From NCBI RefSeq assembly GCF_009834345.1, contig NZ_CP035042.1, positions 2,480,001 to 2,544,000 of the forward strand: a stretch of DNA of 64,000 bases. Direction: 5' to 3'. Position 1 is the stretch's first letter. Every line of letters starts with the position of its first letter. Shown here piece after piece: positions 47,515 through 55,498 of this stretch. Position numbers and translations under genes: made by a program. Under the pieces are notes generated by a model. That model was not told the DNA's origin, ran no database searches, and saw only the letters and a list, made by a program, of their open reading frames with translations. The stretch is from Billgrantia tianxiuensis (GTDB lineage: Bacteria > Pseudomonadota > Gammaproteobacteria > Pseudomonadales > Halomonadaceae).

Positions 47515-49002
47515 TCAACCCATGATGCTGAAGCTGCCGGCATTGAGCCACATGTGGGTTGCGACGCTGGCAGCGTAGCCCAGCACGATCACCGGCGCCC
47601 AGCGCAGATGGCCCATGAAGGTGTAGTTGCCGCGTGCCTGGCCCATCAGCGCCACGCCCGCCGCCGAGCCGATCGACAGCACGCTGCCGCCCACACCGGC
47701 GGTCAGCGTGATCAGCAGCCAATGGCCGTGGGACATCTCGGGCTGCATGGTCAGCACGGCAAACATCACGGGGATGTTGTCGACCACTGCCGAAACCAGG
47801 CCCAGGGTGATGTTGGCCCAGGTGGCATCCCAGCCGGTATACAACGCTTCGGAGAGCAAGCCGAGGTAGCCCAGGAAACCCAGGCCGCCGACCGCCATCA
47901 CGACGCCGTAGAAGAACAGCAAGGTATCCCACTCGGCACGCGCCACGCGGTTGAATACATCGAACGGCACCACGCTACCCAACTGACGCAGCTTGCGTTC
48001 ATCGCCGCGCGCCGTATAGCGAATGCGCTTGCGCTCCAGCGAACGGGGCAGGCTGCGGCGCAGGTAGTAGCCAAAGAACTGCAGATAGCCAAGACCCGTC
48101 ATCATGCCCAGCACCGGCGGCAGATGGAGCAACGTATGAGCGGCCACCGCTGTTGCCACGGTGAGCAGGAACAGAGCGACGATCCGGCGCGCACCACGCT
48201 TCAGCCAGACATCCTCATAGACGCCCTCCGGCTTGCGATTGTTGATGAACAGGCTCATCAGGACAGCGGGAATGATGAAGTTGACTACCGAGGGGACCAA
48301 CAACGAGAAGAACTCGTAGAATTGCACGATGCCGGCCTGCCATACCATCAGGGTGGTGATGTCGCCGAAGGGGCTGAAGGCGCCACCGGCATTCGCGGCA
48401 ACTACGATGTTGATACAGCACAGGTTGATGAAGCGCTTGTCGCCCTCGGCCACCTTGGTTACCACGGCACACATCAGCATGGCGGTGGTCAGGTTGTCGG
48501 CGATGGGCGAGATCACGAACGCCAATATCCCGGTCAGCCAGAACAGCTGTTTGTAGCTGAATCCCTTGCGGATCATCCAGGAGCGCAGGGTATCGAACAC
48601 GCGCCGCTCGTCCATGGCGTTGATGTAGGTCATCGCCACCAGCAGGAACAGCATCAGCTCGGTGAACTCGAGCAGGGTCTCGCGGAAGGCATGCTCGGCC
48701 TCGTCGGGCATGCCGGCCTGCACATAGACCCAGCCGATCATGAACCAGATCAGACCAGCCGCGACCAGCACCGGCTTGGACTTGCGCATGTGCAGCTTCT
48801 CTTCGCCCATGACCAGCGCATAGGCGAAAACGAAGATACCCACGGCAATGAAGCCGACGGTCGAGTTGGTCATCTCCAGACTACCCGTCACGGCAAGCGC
48901 GGCCGGGCTGAAGAAGAGTAGGGCAAGAACAGCGAGCAGCAGAAGACCTGGCCGCCGGAAGGGGCTCCGGAGCCTAGGGCAATGACAAAAGCCAATGGGC
49001 AT
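47515..49002 (-). CDS. nhaD: Na+/H+ antiporter NhaD
   Basis: A 495-residue antiporter of the NhaD/IT superfamily with a cleavable-looking N-terminus and about 12 helices. VISPIADNLTTAMLMCAVV, VVAANAGGAFSPFGDITTLMVW and ITLTAGVGGSVLSIGSAAGVALMG are the hallmark paired motifs with the Asp, Thr and Ser residues needed for Na+/Li+ exchange. NhaD is characteristic of halophilic and alkaliphilic bacteria. Has its own terminator and a promoter with an inverted repeat. Confidence 0.93.
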   Translation of the reverse strand: MPIGFCHCPRLRSPFRRPGLLLLAVLALLFFSPAALAVTGSLEMTNSTVGFIAVGIFVFAYALVMGEEKLHMRKSKPVLVAAGLIWFMIGWVYVQAGMPDEAEHAFRETLLEFTELMLFLLVAMTYINAMDERRVFDTLRSWMIRKGFSYKQLFWLTGILAFVISPIADNLTTAMLMCAVVTKVAEGDKRFINLCCINIVVAANAGGAFSPFGDITTLMVWQAGIVQFYEFFSLLVPSVVNFIIPAVLMSLFINNRKPEGVYEDVWLKRGARRIVALFLLTVATAVAAHTLLHLPPVLGMMTGLGYLQFFGYYLRRSLPRSLERKRIRYTARGDERKLRQLGSVVPFDVFNRVARAEWDTLLFFYGVVMAVGGLGFLGYLGLLSEALYTGWDATWANITLGLVSAVVDNIPVMFAVLTMQPEMSHGHWLLITLTAGVGGSVLSIGSAAGVALMGQARGNYTFMGHLRWAPVIVLGYAASVATHMWLNAGSFSIMG

Positions 49003-49051
49003 GGTGGGTTCCTACTTGCAGGTCTAAAGGAAGGGTTAGGAAGACCGCACC

Positions 49052-49081
49052 ATTTTATCACTCGATATTGCTTTGCAATAT
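49052..49081 (-). promoter_or_regulatory. Candidate nhaD promoter overlapped by an inverted repeat
   Basis: On the minus strand TTGCAA (49073-49078) and TAAAAT (49052-49057) with a 15-bp spacer. The perfect inverted repeat ATATTGC-TTT-GCAATAT (49065-49081) covers the -35 and part of the spacer, as expected of an operator. Confidence 0.45.
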
Positions 49082-49117
49082 AGAGAATAAGACTAATTAT
49101 TAGTCCCAAAAAGAAAA

Positions 49118-49141
49118 AAGCCCCTGAGTTATCAGGGGCTT
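49118..49141 (-). terminator. Terminator of tRNA-Ser
   Basis: Arms AAGCCCCTGA and TCAGGGGCTT with loop GTTA, followed on the minus strand by a T-rich stretch. It lies 11 bp past the tRNA 3' end. Confidence 0.85.
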
Positions 49142-49152
49142 GAGAAAAGCAA

Positions 49153-49242
49153 TGGCGGAGGGACAGGGATTCGAACCCTGGAAGGGCGTTAACCCTTGCC
49201 GGTTTTCAAGACCGGTGCATTCAACCGCTCTGCCATCCCTCC
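49153..49242 (-). tRNA. tRNA-Ser (anticodon UGA)
   Basis: Read on the minus strand: acceptor GGAGGGA pairs with TCCCTCC; D-loop GAGCGGTTGAA; anticodon loop CTTGAAA with anticodon TGA between stem arms CCGGT and ACCGG; a long variable arm as in type II tRNAs (AAGGGTTAACGCCCTT); T-loop GGTTCGAATCC; encoded CCA. Decodes UCA and related serine codons. About 90 nt. Confidence 0.96.
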
Positions 49243-49257
49243 GGCTCACGGGGGCGA

Positions 49258-49285
49258 ATATTACCAGTTACGCTCATAAGGTCAA
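49258..49285 (-). promoter_or_regulatory. Promoter of tRNA-Ser
   Basis: On the minus strand TTGACC (49280-49285), 16-bp spacer, TAATAT (49258-49263); transcription would start about 8 bp before the mature tRNA 5' end. Confidence 0.65.
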
Positions 49286-49318
49286 GGGGGTTTCGCCAAC
49301 CGCCGCCAAGGAGACGAC

Positions 49319-49762
49319 ATGTCGATTCATGAGGAAGAGGAAGTGAAGCCGATTCCAGCCGTGGCTGCAGCACTGGTCCATCAGGACAGGGTGTTGACGA
49401 TACGGCGTCGGAATCCACCCAATGCCGGCATGCTGGCACTGCCGGGTGGCCGTCTCGAGCCGGGCGAAACCCTATTCGAGGCGGCCAGACGCGAGCTATA
49501 CGAAGAGACAGGACTCACGGCCGGGCCAGAGCGGGTATTGACCGCCATCGATCAGCTCCAGCATGACGAGAAAGGCCGCCTGCTGAGCCACTATGTCATT
49601 GTCGTAGTAAGCTGTCGCTGGACAGGTGGCAACGCCATGGCAGGAGACGATGCCAGCGAGATGCTTTGGTTGGATGAGCGGCAGGTGAGGGAGGAGCCGG
49701 ACCTGTGCGCTAGCGCACGACGCGTCGCCCTTCTCCTGCTCGAGCCCCAGGCAATACGATGA
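49319..49762 (+). CDS. Nudix hydrolase
   Basis: A 147-residue ADP-ribose-pyrophosphatase-like Nudix protein. The Nudix box reads GGRLEPGETLFEAARRELYEETGL with all catalytic Glu residues. The substrate cannot be named from sequence. AAGGAG lies 5 bp before the ATG. Confidence 0.88.
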   Translation: MSIHEEEEVKPIPAVAAALVHQDRVLTIRRRNPPNAGMLALPGGRLEPGETLFEAARRELYEETGLTAGPERVLTAIDQLQHDEKGRLLSHYVIVVVSCRWTGGNAMAGDDASEMLWLDERQVREEPDLCASARRVALLLLEPQAIR

Positions 49763-49871
49763 AGATGCGTTGATGCTTGTAGAACTAAGGACTTGCGTCG
49801 GGAACCAACCGACGGCATCCTTGGTCCACTGCTGAGATCAATCAAGATCAACCACAGGGAGCTCTGGATCA

Positions 49872-50540
49872 ATGGCCTATCACGACACACATGTGGCCCA
49901 GCACTCGTCCCAGGCCGTCAGTGCCAACAAGGTGCTGCGCAACACCTACGCGCTACTGGCGATGACATTGCTGTTCTCCGCCATCACAGCGGGTGCCGCC
50001 ATGGCCATGGGCGTCGAGCGAATGAACATCTTCGTGTTCTTCATCGGCGCATACGGCTTGATGTTCCTGGTGCACAAGACCGCCAACTCGGCCGCCGGCC
50101 TGCTGGCCACCTTCGCCTTCACCGGCTTCATGGGCTTCACCCTCGGCCCGATCCTCAGCGCCTACCTGGCCCTGCCCAACGGCGCCGCACTGATCATGAA
50201 TGCCCTGGCCATGACCGGGCTGACCTTCATCGGTCTTTCCGCCGTGGCACTGGTCACCAAGAAGGACTTCAGCTTCCTGAGCAACTTCCTGCTGGCAGGC
50301 GCCATCGTGCTGATCCTGGCCATGGTGGCAGGACTGATCTTCCAGATTCCCACTCTGATGCTGATGGTATCGGCCGGCTTCGTGCTGTTCGCCTCGGCCG
50401 CCATTCTCTATCAGACCAGCGAGATCGTGCATCGCGCCGGCGAGACCAACTACATCCTGGCCACCATCACGCTGTACGTTTCGATCTACAATCTCTTCGT
50501 CAGCCTGCTGTCGCTGCTTGGCATCATGAGCAACGACTGA
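49872..50540 (+). CDS. yccA: Bax inhibitor-1/YccA-family membrane protein
   Basis: A 222-residue protein with seven membrane helices. VLRNTYALLAMTLLFSAITAGAAMAM and the C-terminal SIYNLFVSLLSLLGIM are BI-1/YccA signatures. E. coli YccA binds FtsH and modulates its proteolysis; other BI-1 proteins leak Ca2+. In E. coli yccA also adjoins tusE, supporting orthology. Confidence 0.9.
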   Translation: MAYHDTHVAQHSSQAVSANKVLRNTYALLAMTLLFSAITAGAAMAMGVERMNIFVFFIGAYGLMFLVHKTANSAAGLLATFAFTGFMGFTLGPILSAYLALPNGAALIMNALAMTGLTFIGLSAVALVTKKDFSFLSNFLLAGAIVLILAMVAGLIFQIPTLMLMVSAGFVLFASAAILYQTSEIVHRAGETNYILATITLYVSIYNLFVSLLSLLGIMSND

Positions 50541-50563
50541 CAGCGGACCGGTCAGCAAATCTC

Positions 50564-50590
50564 CAGGCCCCGCCGATGCGGGGCCTGCGC
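50564..50590 (+). terminator. Hairpin between yccA and tusD
   Basis: Perfect arms CAGGCCCCGC (50564-50573) and GCGGGGCCTG (50578-50587) with loop CGAT. Only a short TTT follows, so it may end yccA transcripts partially. tusD starts 24 bp later. Confidence 0.6.
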
Positions 50591-50611
50591 GTTTGAGGAG
50601 CAAGCAGTTCC

Positions 50612-51004
50612 ATGCGCTACGGTCTACTCGTCGAGGGCGCACCCTACAGCAGCCAGGCATCTCACTCCGCACTGCGATTCGCAGCCGCGCTGATCGCCAG
50701 GGGGCATCGCCTGGAGTGCGTCTTCTTCTATCATGATGGTGTCTACAACGCGGCACGCCTCGCCGCGCCGCCGCAGGATGAGCCACACCTGTACGACGCT
50801 TGGCGCTCCCTGCACGACGAGCACGGTACGCAGCTGCAGGTCTGTATCGCCGCCGCACTGCGCCGCGGTCTGCTCGATTCGCGTGAGGCCGAGCGCCACG
50901 GAAAGTCGGGGCACAGCGTCGAGCCGCCCTTCGAGCTGACGGGACTCGGCCAGTTGATCGACCTGGGGCGGGAGGTCGATCGCCTGGTGACCTTCGCTCC
51001 TTGA
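50612..51004 (+). CDS. tusD: Sulfurtransferase complex subunit TusD
   Basis: A 130-residue DsrE-like protein: RYGLLVEGAPYSSQASHSALRFAAALI, VFFYHDGVYNA, and the sulfur-carrying Cys in LQVCIAAALRRG, then GLGQLIDLGREVDRLVTF. With TusB and TusC it accepts persulfide from TusA and passes it to TusE for 2-thiouridine synthesis at tRNA position 34. First of tusDCBE. Confidence 0.9.
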   Translation: MRYGLLVEGAPYSSQASHSALRFAAALIARGHRLECVFFYHDGVYNAARLAAPPQDEPHLYDAWRSLHDEHGTQLQVCIAAALRRGLLDSREAERHGKSGHSVEPPFELTGLGQLIDLGREVDRLVTFAP

Positions 51005-51010
51005 GGATCC

Positions 51011-51391
51011 ATGATGTCGTCAACCGTCAATTTCAGCGGTGACCTGCTGGTCATCCTGCGCCATGCTCCACATGGCAGCAGTTGGCTGCGCGAAGGCCTC
51101 GATACCGCACTGGTGGCAGCCGCTTTCGGTCAATCGGTAAGCCTGCTGTTCCAAAGCGATGGCGTACTGGCGCTGACCAAAGGGCAGGGGGCCGGCCCAC
51201 TGGCCCAGAAGGGTACGGCGGCCACGCTGGACATGCTGGCCATGTACGATATCGAGTCGCTCTATCTGGACCCGGAGGCGCTCGAGCACTTCGGACTCGG
51301 CGAGCAGGACCTGCTGCTGCCCGCCGCCACACTCGATGCCGCTTCGCTCCCACGACTCATTGCCGGGCATCGGCTGGTCCTGACATTCTGA
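51011..51391 (+). CDS. tusC: Sulfurtransferase complex subunit TusC
   Basis: A 126-residue DsrF-like protein: LVILRHAPHGSSWLREGLDTALVAAAFGQSVSLLFQSDGVL is the family block. It lacks a catalytic Cys, as is normal for TusC, which is structural. GAGGATCC precedes the start 6 bp after tusD. Confidence 0.88.
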   Translation: MMSSTVNFSGDLLVILRHAPHGSSWLREGLDTALVAAAFGQSVSLLFQSDGVLALTKGQGAGPLAQKGTAATLDMLAMYDIESLYLDPEALEHFGLGEQDLLLPAATLDAASLPRLIAGHRLVLTF

Positions 51392-51420
51392 CTGGCCGTC
51401 ACGCTGCCAAGAGGGTGCAA

Positions 51421-51711
51421 ATGATCCTGCATATTCTCAATCGACCGCCCAGTTCGAGCCTGGTGTATCGTGACGCACTCGCTGCCATGGACGCCACGGA
51501 TCGACTGCTGCTGATCGAGGATGGCGTTCTGGGGGCACTGACGGCCCAGATTCGTCACTTCCAGGCGATAGAAGGTCGCCTATTCGCGCTGCGCGAGGAT
51601 CTGAGCGCACGCGGTCTCGAGGGACAGTGCGACGCCAGCGTGCAGGTCGTCGACGTGGATGGCTTCGTTACGCTGACGGAAGAAGCCGACAAGACAGTGA
51701 GCTGGTTCTGA
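51421..51711 (+). CDS. tusB: Sulfurtransferase complex subunit TusB
   Basis: A 96-residue DsrH-like protein: MILHILNRPPSSSLVYRDAL, DRLLLIEDGVLGAL, and the end block DVDGFVTLTEEADKTVSWF are typical. The ATG at 51421 is the natural start. The stop overlaps the tusE ATG (TGATG). Confidence 0.88.
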   Translation: MILHILNRPPSSSLVYRDALAAMDATDRLLLIEDGVLGALTAQIRHFQAIEGRLFALREDLSARGLEGQCDASVQVVDVDGFVTLTEEADKTVSWF

Positions 51712-52064
51712 TGGCTTCCTCCGAGATTGCACGCTACCTGGATACCGGCAACGGCCGCGTCGCCCTCGACCCCGAAGGCTATCTCGTCGAGCTGTCGGAA
51801 TGGACCCCGGCCGTGGCCGAAGCGCTAGCCGCCGAGGAGGGGCGCGAGCTGACGGCGGAACACTGGGAGGTGCTCGAGGTGATACGCCGCTTCTATGAGC
51901 GCTATGAAGCGTCTCCGGCCATGCGTCCGCTGGTCAAGGCCGTGGGCCAGGCACTGGGGCCGGAAAAGGGTCGTTCACTGCATCTGATGAAACTCTTTCC
52001 CGATAGCCCCGCCAAGGTAGCGGCACGCCTCGCCGGGCTGCCGAAACCTGCCAACTGTCTCTGA
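51711..52064 (+). CDS. tusE: TusE/DsrC-family sulfur relay protein
   Basis: A 117-residue DsrC-fold protein: LDPEGYLVELSEWTPAVAEALAAEEG, LTAEHWEVLEVIRRFYERY, and the C-terminal arm LPKPANCL with the conserved penultimate Cys that carries sulfur to MnmA. The second DsrC Cys is absent, as in TusE rather than true DsrC. Confidence 0.9.
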   Translation: MASSEIARYLDTGNGRVALDPEGYLVELSEWTPAVAEALAAEEGRELTAEHWEVLEVIRRFYERYEASPAMRPLVKAVGQALGPEKGRSLHLMKLFPDSPAKVAARLAGLPKPANCL

Positions 52065-52075
52065 CGACCCGGGCG

Positions 52076-52665
52076 ATGAACTTTCTGGCCCATGCCTGGC
52101 TTGCCCGCGGCGGAAGCGATGACTTCCTCTACGGCAACCTGATCGCCGACGGCGTGAAGGGGCACGACCTCACCGCCTGGCCTACCGAAGTGGCCAGCGG
52201 CATTCGCCATCATCGCCGGGTCGACGCTTTCGTCGATACGCACCCGGTGGTGCTCGCGGCACGCAGACGTGCGCCCCAAGAGTATCGGCGCTACGCAGGG
52301 ATCGCCCTCGATCTGGTGTGGGATCATTTCGTGGCGCGGGGACTCGCGCTGGATCAACAGCCGTCTCGCCTGGTCCAGCGCAGCTACCGGGTGCTGAGCC
52401 ACCGACCTGCGCCAGCGCGCCTGGAGCGGATGATTCCGGCCCTGGTCGCCCAGGACTGGCTGCACCGCTACGCCGATTTCGGCTTCACCTGCGATGCGGT
52501 GCGTGGGATCGGCCAGCGCCTGTCCGGCCCAAATCGCCTGGCCGCGCTGGTTCCCTGGCTGGAAGAGGATTACCTGGCCCTGGAGCACGACTTCCGCCGG
52601 CTGTGGGCGGCGGTGGTCTTAGCGCTCGAAGTGCCCCCGACGGCGAAGGAATCAATCGCCTCTGA
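52076..52665 (+). CDS. acpH: Acyl carrier protein phosphodiesterase AcpH, probable 3' frameshift
   Basis: MNFLAHAWLA, LYGNLIADGVKG, SGIRHHRRVDAFVDTHPVV and LDLVWDHF are AcpH blocks; the enzyme removes the phosphopantetheine from ACP. As sequenced, the frame has no stop until 53617, antisense through most of moeA, which is implausible. Adding one base, most simply to the C run at 52634-52638, brings in the TGA at 52663-52665 and gives about 196 residues, near the 193 of E. coli. Position of the break is inferred, not proven. Converges with moeA with a 14-bp overlap. Confidence 0.75.
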
Positions 52666-53860
52666 GCCACAGGCAGTCGATGCTGTCGCCCGGATTGATC
52701 TGGGCGTCGGCCGGAATCACGGCCAACGCATCGGCTCTCACGCAGGTGGTGAGCACTCCCGAGCCCTGATCCGCGAAGGCATGTGCCGTGATGCCCTGCG
52801 CACCCATGTCCAGGCTGACCCGCATGTAATGCCGTCGTGGCCCGGTGCGAGTGGCAAAGTCGGCGCGTGCGCTGAGCCTGGGCAGGCTGGCAAGGTCTGG
52901 GCAGTCGAGCAGGGCGCCCATCAGCGGCCGCAGGAAAAGCCAGGCGGCAACGAAGCTGGAGACCGGATTGCCGGGCAGACCGACGAAGCGCACCTCGCGC
53001 CCGTCGCTGGCATCGAGCCGGCCCAGCGCCAGCGGCTTGCCGGGCTTGAGTGCCAGACGCCACAGGTCCAGCCGACCGATCGCCTCGATGGCGGCTCTGA
53101 CATGGTCCTCCTCGCCAACGCTGACCCCGCCGGTGGCCACTACCACATCGGCCTGCTCGGCAGCCAACGCCAGCATGGCTCGCGTGCCCTCGGCCTCGTC
53201 GGCCATGGAGGCGACGAACGTCACATCGGCGCCGAAGCGCTCCAGCAGCTCCTTCAACATGGGCCGATTGGTGTTGTAGATCTGCCCGGCCGCCAGCGGC
53301 TGGCCCGGTTCGACGATCTCGTCACCGCTGGTGAGCAGGGCAACGCGAGGCCGTCGACGTACCGCCACTTCGACGATGCCTTGGCTCGCCAGGTAGCCCA
53401 GGGCCGCGCCGTGCAGTCGCTGCCCGCGTTCGAGCAACACGCTTCCGGCCGCCACGTCGTTGCCGCGGTGGCGCACATTGTCGTCCGCTGGAACCTGGGG
53501 TGGTATCAGCGCCGCGTCGCCAATTACTTCGACTTTCTCCTGCATCACCACGCAGTCGGCACCGGGAGGCAGCGGCGCACCGGTAAAGATGCGTGCGCAG
53601 GTGCCCCGCACCAGTAGCCGCGGCTCGTACCCTGCGGCAATGCGCTGGGCAATGGGCAGTCGCTTGCCGGCATCCTCATGGTGCAGGGCATAACCGTCCA
53701 TGGCGCTGTTGTCGAACGGAGGCACGTCGAGACGCGCGATGACTTCATCGGCCAGCACACGCCGCCCGGCCTGTTCGCAGGGCACGGTTTCCGTCTCGAC
53801 GGGGGAGACATCCTTCAACAGGGCGGCAAGCGCCGCCTCGACGGATTGCAGCTCAGACAT
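52652..53860 (-). CDS. moeA: Molybdopterin molybdenumtransferase MoeA
   Basis: A 402-residue enzyme inserting molybdate into molybdopterin-AMP. VLADEVIARLDVPPFDNSAMDGYALHH, IFTGAPLPPGADCVVMQE, VALLTSGDEIVEPGQPLAAGQIYNTNRPML, VVATGGVSVGEEDHV and LALKPGKPLALGRL are all classic MoeA segments. The start overlaps moaB by 8 bp. No other cofactor genes are in the window. Confidence 0.94.
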   Translation of the reverse strand: MSELQSVEAALAALLKDVSPVETETVPCEQAGRRVLADEVIARLDVPPFDNSAMDGYALHHEDAGKRLPIAQRIAAGYEPRLLVRGTCARIFTGAPLPPGADCVVMQEKVEVIGDAALIPPQVPADDNVRHRGNDVAAGSVLLERGQRLHGAALGYLASQGIVEVAVRRRPRVALLTSGDEIVEPGQPLAAGQIYNTNRPMLKELLERFGADVTFVASMADEAEGTRAMLALAAEQADVVVATGGVSVGEEDHVRAAIEAIGRLDLWRLALKPGKPLALGRLDASDGREVRFVGLPGNPVSSFVAAWLFLRPLMGALLDCPDLASLPRLSARADFATRTGPRRHYMRVSLDMGAQGITAHAFADQGSGVLTTCVRADALAVIPADAQINPGDSIDCLWLRGD

Positions 53861-54374
53861 GCTGGCCTCGTTCGGGGATGACCAGGTTGGCGAAGTTGCA
53901 CGGCTTGTGGCGGCTGTCTAGCTGTTCGAGAAGCAGCCCATCCCAGGCCGTGCGGCAGGCGCCGCTCGAGCCCGGCAGGCAGAAGATCGCGGTGGCGTTG
54001 GCCAGGCCGCCGAGACAGCGACTCTGGATGGTCGAGCTGCCGATCTCCTGCCAGGAGAGCTGGCGGAACTGCTCGCCGAACCCCTCGATGCGCTTGTCGA
54101 GCAATACCGACACCGCTTCTGGCGTGGAGTCCCGGCCGGTGAAACCGGTCCCGCCGGTGGTCAGGATCACCTGGACTTCGGGGTCGGCGATCCACTCGGA
54201 TACCACCGCACGAATGCGGTAGACATCGTCGATGACGATGCGACGTTCGGCCAGCTGATGTCCGGCTTCGGCGAGGCGCTCGGCCAGCAGGGCGCCGCTG
54301 CGATCACTATTGAAATCGCGCGTATCGGAAACGGTCAACACCGCGATCCGCAGCGGTATCATCGCCTCGCTCAT
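53853..54374 (-). CDS. moaB: Molybdenum cofactor biosynthesis protein MoaB
   Basis: A 173-residue MoaB/MogA-fold protein: IAVLTVSDTRDFNSDRSGALLAERLAEAGH, VILTTGGTGFTGRDSTPEAV, LCLPGSSGACRTAW-type block. It binds molybdopterin; MoaB/Mog act in adenylation. ATG 54374 overlaps the DUF1244 stop. Sits in the operon DUF1244-moaB-moeA. Confidence 0.92.
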   Translation of the reverse strand: MSEAMIPLRIAVLTVSDTRDFNSDRSGALLAERLAEAGHQLAERRIVIDDVYRIRAVVSEWIADPEVQVILTTGGTGFTGRDSTPEAVSVLLDKRIEGFGEQFRQLSWQEIGSSTIQSRCLGGLANATAIFCLPGSSGACRTAWDGLLLEQLDSRHKPCNFANLVIPERGQHV

Positions 54375-54691
54375 GATTGCGCTTCCCGCCTGCGCGCCTG
54401 CCTGGCCTCGAAGGCAGCCTGTTGCTCCGGTGTGGCCTCCTGCTGGTATTTCTCCTTCCACTCGGCGTAAGGCATACCGTAGACGTATTCACGCGCCGTT
54501 TCGTAGTCGAGTTCAGCGCCGTGCTCGGTGGCGGCGGCCACCAGCCACTTGGAAAGACAGTTGCGGCAGAAATCGGCGAGGATCATCAGGTCGATATTCT
54601 GCACGTCCTTGTTGGCATCCAGATGCTGGAGCAGGCGACGGAAGGCGGCCGCCTCGAGCTGGGTGCGTGTGGCGTCGTCGAGATGCTGCAT
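54371..54691 (-). CDS. DUF1244 protein
   Basis: A 106-residue soluble protein: AAFRRLLQHLDANKDVQNIDLMILADFCRNCLSKWLVAAATEHG, then YVYGMPYAEWKEKYQ, the DUF1244 signature with a CxxC pair (CRNC). Function unknown; the Cys pair could bind metal. The stop overlaps the moaB ATG, so translation is coupled. Confidence 0.88.
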   Translation of the reverse strand: MQHLDDATRTQLEAAAFRRLLQHLDANKDVQNIDLMILADFCRNCLSKWLVAAATEHGAELDYETAREYVYGMPYAEWKEKYQQEATPEQQAAFEARQARRREAQS

Positions 54692-54751
54692 GACGTTGGC
54701 TCCTGGTTCAGGTTGCCTCAGGATAACAAAATGGCGTTCTCCTGCATCGAC

Positions 54752-55384
54752 TCATGCGTTGTCACCGCGGGTGCAGACCGAAAGCACCACGGCGTCGTCG
54801 TCGCTGACCGAGACCAGCGCGTGGCCCATGTCGCTGTCGAAGTAGATGCTGTCGCCGCGTGACAGCTGCAGCGGCTCGTAGAATTCGGTGTAGAGCTGGA
54901 TCTCGCCCTCCAGCACCATCAGGAATTCTTCTCCATCGTGGCGCACCCATTCACTGAACTCATCGAAGCTGCGCGCCCGCACGATGGTCTTGAACGGAAT
55001 CATACGCTTCTGGGCCAGCTCGCAGCTGAGCAGCTCGTGCTCGTAGGTTGGTGTCGGGTGGCGCTGCCCATCGCCCTGGCGGGTCAGGTCGCGACGCCCC
55101 ATGGTCCGCGGCTGAACCTTCGGCGGCGTGAGCAGCTGCGGCAGGTCGATGCCCAGGCCGTTGATCAGTTTCTGCACGGCGGTAAACGTGGGCGAGATCT
55201 GGTCGTTCTCGATCTTGGACAGAGTGGAACGGGCCAGGCCGGTGCGTTGACTGACGTCTTCCAGCGTCCACTGGTTGGCCAGGCGGATTTCCTTGAGCCG
55301 CTCGCCCAGGCGCAGCGGCTCGACGAACGGCTTGCGCCCCGAGGCGATGCGCAGAGCGGCCTGCTGATCGGTATTGGTGGGCAT
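54752..55384 (-). CDS. XRE-family regulator with C-terminal cupin domain
   Basis: A 210-residue regulator. Helix-turn-helix at about 27-80 (LGERLKEIRLANQWTLEDVSQRTGLARSTLSKIENDQISPTF) and a cupin at about 135-205 (DGEEFLMVLEGEIQLYTEFYEPLQLSRGDSIYFDSDMGHALVSV). This is the SutR/PuuR-like layout, sensing a small metabolite. ATG 55384 (MPTNTDQQ) is more natural than the open frame 21 codons upstream. Targets unknown; an HDAC-like gene is directly upstream on the same strand. Confidence 0.87.
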   Translation of the reverse strand: MPTNTDQQAALRIASGRKPFVEPLRLGERLKEIRLANQWTLEDVSQRTGLARSTLSKIENDQISPTFTAVQKLINGLGIDLPQLLTPPKVQPRTMGRRDLTRQGDGQRHPTPTYEHELLSCELAQKRMIPFKTIVRARSFDEFSEWVRHDGEEFLMVLEGEIQLYTEFYEPLQLSRGDSIYFDSDMGHALVSVSDDDAVVLSVCTRGDNA

Positions 55385-55498
55385 TGGCGTGTTCACTATT
55401 GGAAACAGAGTTTCCGCAAAGCGTACCACAGAAGCCCGCAAAAGCACGGCCGGGAGGCGCCTTCAGAATGCGCGTAACCGACACCTACCGTCCCTGTT

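Noticed and set aside
47554..48921. A 455-codon plus-strand open frame
   Set aside because: Antisense to nhaD, dominated by His/Gln/Gly; no family resemblance.
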